Shown one piece after another: positions 39,197 through 50,600 of a DNA stretch of 52,500 nt. The position numbers and the translations under genes were made by a program. The notes beneath the pieces were generated by a model that saw only the letters and a program-made list of their open reading frames with translations, searched no databases and was not told the origin of the DNA. The DNA lies in assembly GCA_012862575.1 (NCBI GenBank), contig BLSF01000060.1, forward strand, positions 1 to 52,500, written 5' to 3'. Source of the stretch: Parietichytrium sp. I65-24A (lineage: Eukaryota > Sar > Bigyra > Thraustochytrida > Thraustochytriidae). Position 1 is the stretch's first letter; each line of letters starts with the position of its first letter.

Positions 39197-41058
39197 GCTT
39201 CCGAGGCAATTCTGACGCTGCCGCTTCGCGCGCCACCAAGACGGGCTGTGCAGACAGGCCCAGGACGGTTCGGCTTTGCTTTGCCTCGCCGCAGATAGAC
39301 ACCTTCAAATCAGAAGCCTTTGGGACGAGCACAGAGCTCAGTGGTTCACCGTTGGTCTCCAAGACACTCTTTCCCTCTGCACTCGCGGCAGTACCTGATT
39401 GCAGAAGCGTTGATCAGGTACACAATAGAGCCTAGCACGGCGGGAGGAACACGGCTTTGCGTACCCGATTCACACGCAAACGGCCGCCACTCAACTTATT
39501 TGCCTGCGCGAGGCACGGAGACCCAACGCGTGTGGTGCGTTCCCCGTGGAACTTTGCTCACGAGAGGGACACAGGGACAAGCAGGCACACTTGATATCTA
39601 TCCACTGTAGACCTTTCCCCCTTCCCTTGCTTCGGAGGCATGCACCGTGGCAGGGGCAGTCGAGCTAGTCAAACTAACTGCACACAAAGCCACGAGAGAC
39701 CGGAGGCAGCGTGTGAGTGACTTAATGCAGCGAGAGAGAGAGAGCAGCGTTTCGATGAGTGAGTGAGTGGGTGAGTGAGCGAGCGAGTGAATGAGTGAGT
39801 GAGTAAGAGCGAGAGAGGGAGAGGAAGGGAGGAAGGAAGGGAGGAAGGGAGGTTTGCGTACTTAGTACTCACAGTCAGTACCTAACACAACACACCTTTC
39901 TCGTCTGATCGATTATGATCGATTATCGATTGCTGCTACCCACTGTCTTCTCATTTGCTTCACTTTCCGCCGTCTTTTCGCTCTGTCTCTCTGTCTATCT
40001 ATCTATCTCTTGTTTGTGCGCTCTTCTTTGCTGTCCTCCGTCTTCTTCGTCCACTTCCACGGATACTAACGTTTACCATAACTATCTCCATAGAGCCTCC
40101 TTCTTCCCCCCTGCCCGCTAAGGCTCAGTCAGAGGTAGTAGTAGGAGTTGGAGGGGATGTGTACTATGGAGGTTTGCCACCTTCTCCCTATCAAGGCGGT
40201 AGTGCAGACTAACGTGTGCTCGTGAACACAAGTAGCCATCTGAAGTGTGTGTTTTCTTTGTTGTCTCTTTCTGTGAAGTTTCGTCTCGATTGATAATGAG
40301 CTGTGAATCTATTGGAGGGAAAGTTCCGCGTTTCCGAGTCGAGTTCTGTGTTTCAATTCAGTGAACACATCTTCATCATCCATGTTCAATTTCATTTCCG
40401 TGTTGAAGAGTTGCAAGAACATCACCGAAATCGAAAAAATCTTCAAAATCAAAATAGAGAAAGCTGGCCCTCTCATTCCCCCCCGCCTAACGTTTCATCT
40501 AGACAATAGTAAAAGTAATATCGTACAAGATTGGTAAGGAAATAGCGAGAGAGTGGCGGGCGCCACGTTCACACGACTAGTCATGTACTAATACTACTAT
40601 AGGCACCTTTTCCCCCTCCCAATGGGGAAAGGAAAGTGGTAGCTCACTGTTAGCGGAGGTTGTGAGGCGGAGAAAAATCACGCTAGGAGTGGCGCAAGTT
40701 GCATGAGTTGCATGCGAACATGAAGGCGGTGGAAGTTGTGCAAAGGTTGTGTCTCTGGCCAGCCTATGGAACTTGACAACGTTGACAATGTCACGTTTCC
40801 GGCTGGTGACTGAGTAGTGAATGATCATTCTGAGTTCTGAGTACCATCTTCATCTTCGGTCGAGGACCATTGGATCTGCCAGATCGTCATCACCACCTCC
40901 TTCTCCAATCGCTTGCTCATCTTGCAAGGGTGGTAGTGGTGGCAGTGAGGATTGGAAGATGTCATCGATGGGTACTAGATGCAGTGCCAGCTGTGCACAC
41001 AGAGAGTAAATTTCTCCACGCGTTGAGCCGCTTAGGCTCGGTCATAGCCCGAGTTCTA
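39197..41058. other. Intergenic, 1.9 kb
   Basis: 5' flank of the Costars gene. It contains GAGA, GAGT and GGAA simple repeats (39730-39852). The ORFs on the plus strand at 39157-39610 and 39915-40212 show no domain. No gene supported. Confidence 0.45.
39731..39852. repeat. GAGA / GAGT / GGAA simple-repeat cluster
   Basis: Successive imperfect GA, GAGT and GGGAGGAA tracts upstream of the Costars gene. Confidence 0.85.
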
Positions 41059-41448
41059 ATGGCCTTGCATGCGGGTGAGAAGGCTTGGGTGAAAATGAAG
41101 TGGACTTATCATTGTGATTTGGACGCGAGCAAGAAGGACAAGAATGGGGTGATGGACGTTGTTTATCTTGTGCGGTGTATGCCAGTAATGGTCAACAGAA
41201 TTGAGAGAGCTTTTCTTCCATCTTCATTTTATGCTCTATCTCGGCGAATTCAACGTCAGAAACCGTATGAATGCGTGGAGTTGCGAAAGAAGCAGCAACG
41301 GCCTTGTTTGGCTTTGTTTACGCCTGGTGGAGACTACACAGACCCTTCTTCGAACTTGGCATACACTGACGGCATGGGTGTCAATGCCAGAAATTGGACT
41401 GGGCAGCCCGAGACTCGAGTTGGAAACGACGGATTGACTGATCGATAA
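41059..41448 (+). CDS. Hypothetical small protein, weak support (129 aa)
   Basis: The frame is open from about 40870 to a stop at 41448 (192 codons); the first ATG is 41059. Composition is protein-like (AWVKMKWTYHCDLDASKKDK, FYALSRRIQRQKPYECVEL) but no family is recognised, and an ORF this long can occur by chance in the window. Confidence 0.25.
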   Translation: MALHAGEKAWVKMKWTYHCDLDASKKDKNGVMDVVYLVRCMPVMVNRIERAFLPSSFYALSRRIQRQKPYECVELRKKQQRPCLALFTPGGDYTDPSSNLAYTDGMGVNARNWTGQPETRVGNDGLTDR

Positions 41449-42756
41449 AGATTGATCTTGTGTTACAATCGAGCGCGCATTCTAGGTTGGTACCTAGTCC
41501 CAGTTCACAAATGCCACGAACCAGGACGGAATGGTCTTGCACTTTGAGCGAGCGCTGTTGTGAATCGGACGTCAAGATACGCTAGGTAACTCGTTCTCAT
41601 TCGGCTCTTCACCTCTGCGAAAATAATACACACAACTTGGCTCGTGCCATTTTTCTGTGAGATCCTATAGGATCGCCTGGTAGCCTCGCGTTTTGCTATT
41701 AGGTCGTACTGGCACGTGGTCACTCAGCGCGGAATCATTGAAACGTGGAATTCTCTCATCAAATGCATCAAAATGCTGACTCCTCGCCACCGCGCAACAC
41801 CAGCACAACACAACGGCAGCACAACACATCAATTGATGGATCTGTTTCAAAACAGACTATGAGGTGAAGAGTTCGTCATTCAGTGTGTCCCGATGCTGCT
41901 TTGCACAGAAGGCTCCGGTCTCATTGTAGACGAGTTTACGCGGATTTCCCATCAAACTAGGCGTCTTCAGGGTTCCAAGTTGATTATCCTTGTCATGTGT
42001 ATTTGGTACTCGAGTAGCCGTTTCTTCACTTCGAGCCGTTGACTCGAACATGCGGCGCCGCCGGCGAACTGGAGAAAAGTCGGTGAGAGTAGACCTTCTC
42101 TTTGAAAAATTTCAGATGAATGAGTGGATCAAAAACATGTGAACAAAAAGACGAGCACAATTCGATGCGGCGACGCAAAATAAGATGTCTGAGGCGTAGT
42201 AATGGCAGAGGAGAGGTTCACAAAACCAGACCCATCATCTGGTTCCGCCCCACTCTCTCCTTCGAGTCGAGTCGCCCGGTTCCAAAACAACGAGTAAAAA
42301 GAAAGGAACTCGACTCCATCTGGCACAAGCGGCCACAATCACAATCACAATCGCATTTGCGTTTACGTTTACGTTTACGCTTGATTTGGCGCTGCGCTTC
42401 CACTTCCAACTCCATTTCCAGTCCTCCCCAGCGTTTCCAACTTGGAAATCCGAACATGCTCGCCATGCACTTAATGCACGCATGGGATCTACAGTGAAGT
42501 CAACACTGGAGCGAGCACCTGCAACAGTGTATGACAAAGGACTCAAGAAGAACTGGCGAAGGACCGAAAAAGCCTTGACTTGTAGATATCTTGAAAATGC
42601 AAAAGAGGGCAACAAGGCCAAGCAAAAGCTTTAAACTAGTTCAACTTTTTTTTTTTATAGCGTTGAAAGGCACAAAGATCACAGAACAAAACACAATGTG
42701 GAGCCATGAGACACAGCCCACGAGCTCAAGGCCTCTTTTTCGCCAAGGTGTGGCTA
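41449..42756. other. Intergenic, 1.3 kb, with small ORFs
   Basis: The minus strand holds two short ATG ORFs: 41829-41665 (54 aa, starting with the signal-like MCCAAVVLCWCCAVARS) and 42051-41857 (64 aa). Hexamer repeats lie at 42337-42379. None can be assigned. Confidence 0.35.
42337..42379. repeat. Hexamer repeats (CACAAT)n and (GTTTAC)n
   Basis: Two adjacent short tandem hexamer arrays of about three to four units each. Confidence 0.8.
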
Positions 42757-43639
42757 TTACACCAAAAGAGACAGCACCGCGCGACCCAGCGGTTTCTCAC
42801 CGTCTAAAAAGGCCTGTCGAGAAGGGTAGTACTCCCAGCCAAGATTATCCACAAAGCAGTCCTGTTCTCCGATCCGGACAATGTAGCCGTCGTCAAACGT
42901 TGTTCTTTCATCGTCAGCATCGCTGTCGTCATATGACTTGGCGCTTCTTCGATGATCGTCTTCGTCTTCGTCTTCAACGTCATCTGGTGGTGGTGGAGGA
43001 GGAATCAAGTCCGGATTGAAGGAAATTGGGCGAGTAAATTTGGGTGGGGCAGGGTAATCTGGTATTTCAACTTCCTCGAAATCTTGCTCAATGGTGTTTT
43101 TCCGGCCTGCTGGGGTATTCTTTTTCTTTCTCTCCAAGGTTCGACCAGATCCGCCAAGTGCGTTCTTCTTCGCATAAGCATCGCGAAGCGTGTTTCCCTT
43201 GTCCTGCTCCATCTTCTTTAAAGTCGCCGAAGAACCGCCGCTCTTCATAATGTTTAGCGCGCGGATCCAGCCATCCGCGACTTCTGGAGAATCTGCGCGG
43301 AGGTAGAGTCTGTGTCGTTGCAGGAAAATATTTCTCAGCGTCAATAACCAACCACTTGCAAAGCCCCCAAAGCCAACCGAACGCACACCCACACAAAACA
43401 TAAACTTACGGCTCGTGACCAGACCCCGTGACGCTGATTCCGCCCGCATCGCCCATCTCCCTCAGCGCATTGATCTGCGTGTTGGGAGTAATCTTGATCG
43501 TCTTCTTGACCTGGGAACCTTTCTTGTCCGAAAACGCCAGGTGCCCATCACTGTACAACACAAAATACCTCTTCTTCCAGTTCTTCCCGCTCTTCATCGC
43601 CCGCTTCTGAAGGTACCCTTGAATCACCGCGATCGTCAT
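42757..43639 (-). CDS. PH-domain adaptor protein (260 aa, two exons)
   Basis: Exons 43639-43410 and 43309-42757 with a 100-nt intron (donor GTAAGT, acceptor CAG) inside the PH domain. Residues about 5-102 form a pleckstrin-homology domain: IQGYLQKRAMKSGKNWKKRYFVLYSDGHLAF, and after the intron LYLRADSPEVADGWIRALN, the final helix with its invariant Trp. A basic linker follows (YAKKNALGGSGRTLERKKK), then a short poly-Pro, an acidic stretch (EDEDEDD) and a C-terminal segment ending WEYYPSRQAFLDGEKP, which could be a small binding motif. PH domains of this type bind phosphoinositides or small GTPases. There is no enzyme domain, so a membrane-recruited adaptor is likely. Confidence 0.88.
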
Positions 43640-44487
43640 CTTGCCGCGCTTTCAACAATTACAGTCTAGCACCAACCTGGCCCAGCAGAGCCTGCCAAAC
43701 ACACTGACTCACAGATCGACTGACTGACAACTCACAAACTCACAAACTGACAAAGTGATAAACTGACACCTCGCAGTCAGTTCACCTGGCCCAATCTCTG
43801 CGAAGAGCGAGTCCCACGCGCGTACTGTTCAGCGCGGTTTCTCGGGGACACTTTTTGCTCCCGTGTGCACTGCGAATTTCGTCGCTTGTATATGTTTGTA
43901 TGTGAGCTTACCCCTCACACGCTCCGACCTCTCCTCCTCTCTCCTGCCTTCACACCTCGCTCGGAGCCACTAGCACATCTACCACTTTCTATAGTACTCC
44001 CCGCCAGCCCGGAACTGGTCTTAGGAGATGACATAGCCGGTTCGTAGGGCTCGGATTCTGGGCAGGTTTAGAGTTGTGTTAATGGTTAGAGTAGGAAGTG
44101 CACGCACACCCTGGACAGTTTCTGATTCAATTATTTGGATTTCAAGGAAAGATGGGTCGGTGACAGGCTCCGCAAGATTTGATTCTGCTTGTTTTTATAA
44201 TTGTTTGATTGTTTACCTCATTGCCGTGATCACAATGCGCATAGCTCACGGCGGATGAGGAAACTCTCTCGGTCTTCGCTGTGGAAGACCTTCATCCAAC
44301 GAGGTTGTTGCTGCTTCGCAGATATCGGCGAAACTCAAGAGTGTGCACGTAGGGATTAATAGCGCTACTGGTAGGGATCGGATAATTTGCGAAGAGTCGG
44401 AGGAAACGAGAGGATTGATGACAATCTTGGCGAGCAAGGGAGAAGTGGGCGAGTTGAATGATGGGCAAAAGCCAATGCCACAGCGCT

Positions 44488-44550
44488 CATCGATCATCGA
44501 TCATCGAACATCGAACATCGAACATCGATCATCGATCATCGATCATCGCT
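44488..44550. repeat. CATCGAT heptamer array, nine units
   Basis: Nine contiguous 7-bp units, CATCGAT or CATCGAA, the last one CATCGCT. The variant units are clustered in the middle. Confidence 0.92.
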
Positions 44551-45193
44551 CACCCCGCTTCGCGCAAGAGCCTCGCATAAAAAGAAATGCTGCGGCTTTG
44601 TGTCCGATGTAATCTTGGCATGATGGAGCGTGGAGACATGTGAAAGCAGGCGATTCAAGGTGACTTGCGCCTTCACCTCAAAGAAGGTTCCAGACCCTTC
44701 AGCATCCAGTTCTGCCGGGCTTATCGAAGCCAGCGCAAGTGTGCTCCCATCCCTTTGTTGTGACAGAAAATAACAAGACTTCGCCTTCTACTTCTAGGTA
44801 GCTCCGCCCATGGCCTCATCATCGCCTTCATTTATCTTGTGAGAACTACCATTGGTCCGAGATGGACTCGCACATGCGCCTTTGATCGCAGCGGCAAGAC
44901 GTTCTACAGGCAGCGCGATGTGATATAAAACCGCTGCTTGGGTACGAGGACTTCGTGGTCAAGAGATAGAACTGGAGACATTTGTTGACGACGGTCTAGT
45001 CGTGCGTCAAGCCGCCCTCTGACCTTCGCCAGCAAAAATTTCACCAACCAGCCCCGAGGACTGGCAATGAGCGGCTTCTTCAACCCGTTTCCGTGAACAC
45101 AACCTCAAATGCGCCTCCGTCCCATTTCAAACCCACTCCAAAGAGATTGCCGAGCATCCCCAGCTGCAAGAGATAAGGGCTCTAGCAGAGACT

Positions 45194-45425
45194 TGTTATT
45201 TTCGTTGTTGTCGTTGATGATGGTGTGTTGTTATTGCTATTTGTATATTATTTTTGTTGTCATTGACGACGATGATGATGATGAGGAGGAAGTTGTTGTG
45301 GTTGTTATTTTCATTATTGTTGTCGTTGATGATGATGTTGTTGTGGCTGTTGTTGTTGTTGTCGTTGTGGTGGTGGTGGTTATTTTCATTATTGTTGTCG
45401 TTGATGCTGTAGTTGTTGTTGGGCA
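45194..45425. repeat. GTT/GAT-rich imperfect trinucleotide tract
   Basis: About 230 bp of imperfect TTG/TGA triplets with repeated TTATTTTCATTATTGTTGTC blocks, a strongly strand-asymmetric T/G sequence. Confidence 0.85.
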
Positions 45426-45627
45426 CGGATGTCGTTCAATCAAAAGTTAATCAATCGTCCAATTCCGCCAAAAAAAGAAAGGCAAAGAAACAAAAGAATC
45501 GGAAAAGCCAAAAAGTTCAAGTGTGAAATCCTCACGTCGCAGACTCTCACAGTTTTCATTAATGAGCTCCAAGCGTTTTTGAAAATTTTGAATTTTTTTG
45601 AAATTCGGAGTACCTAAGATGAAAAGA

Positions 45628-45693
45628 AGAGAGAGAGAGAGAGAGAGAGAGAGGGCTCTAAAAGTGTACGCGCACTATCAAGTATACGCGCTG

Positions 45694-45733
<40 letters not shown>
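45628..45733. repeat. Two GA microsatellites
   Basis: Pure GA runs at about 45628-45653 and 45695-45733, separated by 40 bp, about 250-350 bp upstream of the PARP-like gene start. Confidence 0.92.
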
Positions 45734-45736
<3 letters not shown>

Positions 45737-45981
45737 TTGGCAGGTCTCAGTACAGCGACTGTGGGACGGTGTGAGGAGCAAGGCGTTTAATTCGCAAGTG
45801 TAGAGCTGCGTTGGCTGCGGATCTCGGACGAGCACAGCACCTATTGCGTCTGCGTCGAATCGCGCAAACCTATCGGACGACACGAGCTTCTACATTTCTG
45901 CAATTTTGAAGTTCTGCATATCTGCGATTCTGCGATTCTGCGTTGCGTGGCCGGACAGAATTGCAGCTCGGATTCTTGAAA

Positions 45982-47622
45982 ATGTTGGACCTGGATGACG
46001 TCGTGGAAGGGACGATGGAGGATCACAACGATGCTGCACCAGCTGAAGAGAGTGAAGAAGAGGAAGCAGAGTTTGGAGAAGGCGCGGGCAGTCAGAAGAA
46101 TGCGGCCTCGCCACAAGTTGCTGGTGGTCGAGAGCAGGAGATTGCGGGCGATGATGCAATGAGCGACGTGGAGGAGGAGTTTGTGGATATTGAAGTGGTC
46201 GAGAGCGAGCTAGTTCCGATGGTGGATAAATTTCTGGAGAATGCCACGGAACTCGAGGATTTGTTCCAAGATATTGAAGAGAAATTGGCAGGGAGAAAGG
46301 TGCGCCGTGCCCAGATTGAAAAACTGGTGAGAAAGAGGATGGTCCTCTTCCTGAAGAAGCCTGACCAAGAAGACGAATCGGACGGTGACAGCGAGAGCGC
46401 AGGGAGCGGTGCTGCGGACACAAACAGCAACGTAGACAGTGACTCGGCTACCTCGTCTTCAGACGACGACTCAGAAGTCTCCAGACCGCATCGATTCGAA
46501 AAACGCAGCCAACGCGCCAAAAAGAAGTCTGCAAGTGTCAAACGCAAAAGAGCGAAACCTGCCCCGGTGGAGTTGGAGAGCGAGAGCGAGAGCGAGAGCG
46601 AAAGTACCATGACTGCGCTCTGCAAACTTGGACGGGACGTTGCGTCTGCTCGTCGGCAGCGTAAATACCTCCGCTGGTTGGGAGTCGATGTCCGCAAAAT
46701 TGAGGTGGAACAGTTCACCGAAGAGTCGGTCTTGGCGACGCTCCGCGTCCTGTCCCGTGCGCAAGCCAAGCTTCGAGAGGAAAACTGCACAGGAACTGAT
46801 CCGTATTTTTCTATCTGCGCGTCCAAGGTGTTCGACGCTGTGCCCCTGGTTGACGAATCTCTCCTCGAGATGAACACGCCAGGTGATATTGGACAGATGG
46901 CGCAAGTTCTCCTGCACATTTTGGAGTTGCATATTTCGGACAGCTTGATTATCCGCTGCGGGGAGGAAAACTACGAAAACGTGAGCAGTTACTTGATCAA
47001 CAAAGCCTTTCTTGTAGAGAAAGACCCCTCGAAAATGGAGGAAGAGGAGGATTGGAAGCAGGCTCTCAAGGGCGCCGTGAACAGTGGAACGGGGTCACCC
47101 GAGTCGTTCTTCGATCTTGCATTCGAGATGCGGCGCGACATTAGCACTGCACTGCATAAAAAGTTCTCTCCCTGGGAAGAGCTTGGAGAGAATATCAAAG
47201 TGTTGTACACAGTAAGGCCGGCATGCAGCATGGCAAGTGTGCTACTTGGTGGCCTTCGTCCGCATCATGCCGACGCGCCAGACTTGAGCGTTGGCAGAGG
47301 GTTGTCCTTTTTCCCGACAGTGCCAGCCGCCCTGGAGCATTTTCAGTCCAAAACGTGCCTCCCTCACCGATATCTGTATGTTTTGCAAGTCAAGGTGGCA
47401 TGCGGCCGCATCTGTAATCAACAAAATTTGGAAAGCTGGTTTAGATCGCCACCCAGAGGATTTCATTCCATTCTTGTTGGGAGTTCGGAGACAGATAGCG
47501 CTGATAGCGGCGACAGCCTTGAAGAGGCCTCTGGGAGGGGGAGGTATATCGTCTTCGATGAGACGCAAACTCTTGTAATGGCAATTGCTCGAGTACGCAC
47601 AAGCGTCTCAAAGCCTGTGTGA
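45982..47622 (+). CDS. Divergent PARP-like protein with DEK-C-like N-terminus (546 aa)
   Basis: First ATG 45982. Residues 1-70 are acidic. About 72-125 is a helical module (LVPMVDKFLENATELEDLF, then KVRRAQIEKLVRKRMVLFL) resembling the DEK C-terminal DNA-binding fold. An acidic Ser stretch and a basic nuclear-localisation-like block (KKKSASVKRKRAKP) follow. The C-terminal 150 residues follow the PARP catalytic order: VLYTVRPACSMASVLLGGLRP, GRGLSFFP, YLYVLQVKVACG, GFHSILVG and RYIVFDETQT. The usual HG of the first motif is absent and GKGIYF appears as GRGLSFF, so NAD use is doubtful. I infer a chromatin-associated ADP-ribosyltransferase relative, active or not. It ends 75 bp from the convergent TBC-TLDc gene. 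Confidence 0.72.
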   Translation: MLDLDDVVEGTMEDHNDAAPAEESEEEEAEFGEGAGSQKNAASPQVAGGREQEIAGDDAMSDVEEEFVDIEVVESELVPMVDKFLENATELEDLFQDIEEKLAGRKVRRAQIEKLVRKRMVLFLKKPDQEDESDGDSESAGSGAADTNSNVDSDSATSSSDDDSEVSRPHRFEKRSQRAKKKSASVKRKRAKPAPVELESESESESESTMTALCKLGRDVASARRQRKYLRWLGVDVRKIEVEQFTEESVLATLRVLSRAQAKLREENCTGTDPYFSICASKVFDAVPLVDESLLEMNTPGDIGQMAQVLLHILELHISDSLIIRCGEENYENVSSYLINKAFLVEKDPSKMEEEEDWKQALKGAVNSGTGSPESFFDLAFEMRRDISTALHKKFSPWEELGENIKVLYTVRPACSMASVLLGGLRPHHADAPDLSVGRGLSFFPTVPAALEHFQSKTCLPHRYLYVLQVKVACGRICNQQNLESWFRSPPRGFHSILVGSSETDSADSGDSLEEASGRGRYIVFDETQTLVMAIARVRTSVSKPV

Positions 47623-47697
47623 TTAAAGCTTGCGAATAGCAGACAGAATAAAACGAATAGCAAAAGAAGATTACATGAAATTGAAGATAATTTACAG

Positions 47698-50600
47698 TCA
47701 CATCTTTGGAATCCCGAGAACCTCCACGTTAGCAATCGTGAAATAGCGGTGAGAGTTTGCGTCCTTGTCGAAAATACAATCTTCTGCAAGGCATAGCGGG
47801 TCATTCATGTACGTGTTGCACATGCCTGTGTGACCGCTTGACAAGTCCTCGCCAATCCACAGCCCTGGGCCAACAACTTGCTCCCTGAGGCACATGCTGC
47901 GAAGCTGCTCGTCACTTAGCGTAGCCGCAGTTTCTGGAGTCATTTGATTTCCGTCTTTTGAAATGAAAATGGTAGACGTGGTACCAAATCGAAGGGCTCG
48001 GAATTCGCAATGAACAAATTTGATGCGCGCTTCCTGCTCCAAATGGTCGTCTGCCAAAACCGTCTCAGGATCCTCCCAGCTTTCCGAGAACGATTGTCCG
48101 GGGCGTGCAATGACAATATCGGAGTCTTCAAAACCCGGTGTGTGAACGGCAGGGCCTAGCTCGGACGCCCGACGGGTTGCGTTGCGCTCCGATGCGCGAC
48201 GATCAAAAGCAAAAGGAGATGAGCTGTCTGGCAGAGAAAAGTTGCTGGCGCTGTCGCCTGCATACTGCTTCAGTCGCGATCGTGGTGTAGCTGTGCCGAT
48301 GGATATACCTGCGAAGTCTACACTTCCAGCAAAACCCCACGTGTGTGCAGCGTGTGCCGGCAATAGTCGAAACAGAAAACACGAGTCGTCGCCAGTCGTT
48401 GCATGCAAGCCATGAGAGAAGACACCGGGCACATACCCTCCAAACACTGCTCCTTCGGACCCATCTTCACGCAGGGTCTGAATGAGGAGTATGCTTGCAG
48501 CCATGGAAAAATTTGTACAGTGCTCATAGAGCGTTCGGAGGCTTCTCCCGTCGCGAGAGGTACTGTAAAGCACGGTCATCTTACTTGCAAGACCTTTCAT
48601 TCGGCCGGGAAGCCAGGAAACCAGCCGGGTTGCGGTCGCCGAGTTCTTTACGAGGCATGAGTGGGTCAAAAGGGATTTTGGAAAATGTCCCGGAAAAACC
48701 AAGCTAGATTGCGCAAGGGCCTGGTAGTCGCTGAGCGAACGTTTTCGATTCTGCTCATCTCTTTTATACAGTGCTTTGCTGTTGATGTTGATCCACCCAA
48801 ATGCGGTGCTAAGGAATACCTTGAACTCGAAATTATCTGTTGCGCAATCCAGGTTGTGGCAGACAGGAGCGTTTCCGACAACTTTGTTCATCATGGTTGC
48901 TCCGGCAACAGACGAACATCTCAGTAAACTGTTTTCGCTGTAAAACCTCTTTGAGCCAAAACAATTCTGCAGAACGATAACATTTTCGTGATCAGGAGGC
49001 AAAGCTGCGTCAATACCATTCCACGTATCGTTGCGGGCCATGAGACGCGCCGAAGATGGAGCACGCTCATAGGACGCGCTTCCATAGCTTGATTCCCAAG
49101 ACTTGAGAAATCTCGGCGGAGCGGAGTTGTCTTGACCCAAACCGGGGGAGTCGGAGCGAGGGCTCTGGAGGATGTCTCGAAGCGACCCAGCACGTTGTCG
49201 CGAGTTTTTGTCACCCTGGTCTTCTGTCAGCGACATGGGAGAGCTCGCAGTCCAGTTCGGTGTTGTACTTGCATATGAAGAGATGCTTAGCGTGTCATCG
49301 GACAAATCAGACACTGATTCAACATCTAGCTTTCTCCGTTCACTTCCTCCTTCTTCTTTCTTAAGCCATTCATCCTGCCTTGCAGGCGGGGAGGTGAGCC
49401 TGCGGCCATCGCTTGCCTTGAGGAATTCTGACAACTCCGCCATCGTGGTAGGCTCTTCTGCAGAGCTGGCGCTCTGGGATTCGTCATAGCCTTGGTGAAC
49501 GTTGTTACTATTGTTGCTGTTGGCGGGATCAAAGAGTTGGAAGAGCTTGGAGCTTCGAAGAGATTTCCGCCTAGGTCTGTTACGCCTGTAAGCACCCGTT
49601 CTGTCTTTTTCTTTGGAGAAAAAATAGCCTCTTGCGGACCCCGTGGAGCGAACTGTTCCTTCTGAGGAGTATGCAGTCTTTGACTCAATCTGATCGGGTT
49701 CAGTTTGAAGGGAAAGCGGCCCGCATCCCGTGTTGGTTTCTGTCAAAAAGCTGGTGTCAACAAATAGAGGAGGTGGCGCCCGTGCTTGTGGTTGCTTTGC
49801 AGCAACGTCGCTCGCCAAGACCTGCTTGCTCTCCACAGCTGAGCCCAGGACCACAAGGTACTGAGCGAAGAGGTCAACTAGCGAAATGTCGCCCTTTTTG
49901 TGTTTGGGGCACACCTCAAGCAAATAGCTCCGAGCGTTCTTTAGCAAGCTGAGCCCAATTCTGTAAAATATTTTTATTCCTTCCACCACGTAACAGTCGA
50001 AAAGCCGGAGCACGTAGCGCAAAGGCAAAATTCCAACGAAGAACCGCTCAAACCAGCCTTGGAACAGCCCTTCCACCTCCTCTATATCGCGCGCCACCTC
50101 TAAGAGGTTGCGGTACAGCACTGGGAGTCTCTCTTTGACCAAGTCCATGAACGTTTGTAGGAAAACTCGGGCTTCTGACCTGCCAACTGGCAGGTAGTGC
50201 GTCTCGCTCTTTTCTTTGTACCAGCGTTTGCCACCTTTGGAGACGCTCACAAACCGATTTAAAACTGCAAAAGCCTCCTCTTCGGGAAGGTAGAGAACGA
50301 GTAAACAAGCAAAGTCGGGTATCTGCGGACAATGCTCCAGGTGCCAGCGTGCATTCATAACGAGAAGGATGCGCTTCACCATATTTACCCCTTCTTGTGA
50401 GAGAGGGTGCTTGCCAAAAACATTCTCATGCCAGAGCGACGGCGAAGACAAGCAGCAGGCGCCAAACCTGTGCATGTGGTCGTTGCGCAGCTGCTCGCAG
50501 CCAGGGCAGCCATACACTTGAACCAGCGTGTCTCTGTATCCAGCCGTAATTTCCGTCATCGCTTTGCTGGAAATTCCGAGGACAGACAGCCAAGCCTGCC

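Larger units (their letters stand above)
43640..45981. other. Divergent intergenic region, 2.3 kb
   Basis: Shared 5' flank of the PH-domain and PARP-like genes. It is rich in simple repeats: a CATCGAT heptamer array, a 230-bp GTT-rich tract and two GA tracts. A plus frame at about 44258-44612 stays open and overlaps the heptamer array; I see no family in it. Confidence 0.45.

Noticed and set aside
44488-44550. Repeat array considered as CRISPR
   Set aside because: Seven-bp units without spacers in a eukaryotic context; a simple tandem repeat.
45109-45450. 113-codon Val/Asp-rich open frame
   Set aside because: Created by the GTT/GAT trinucleotide tract.
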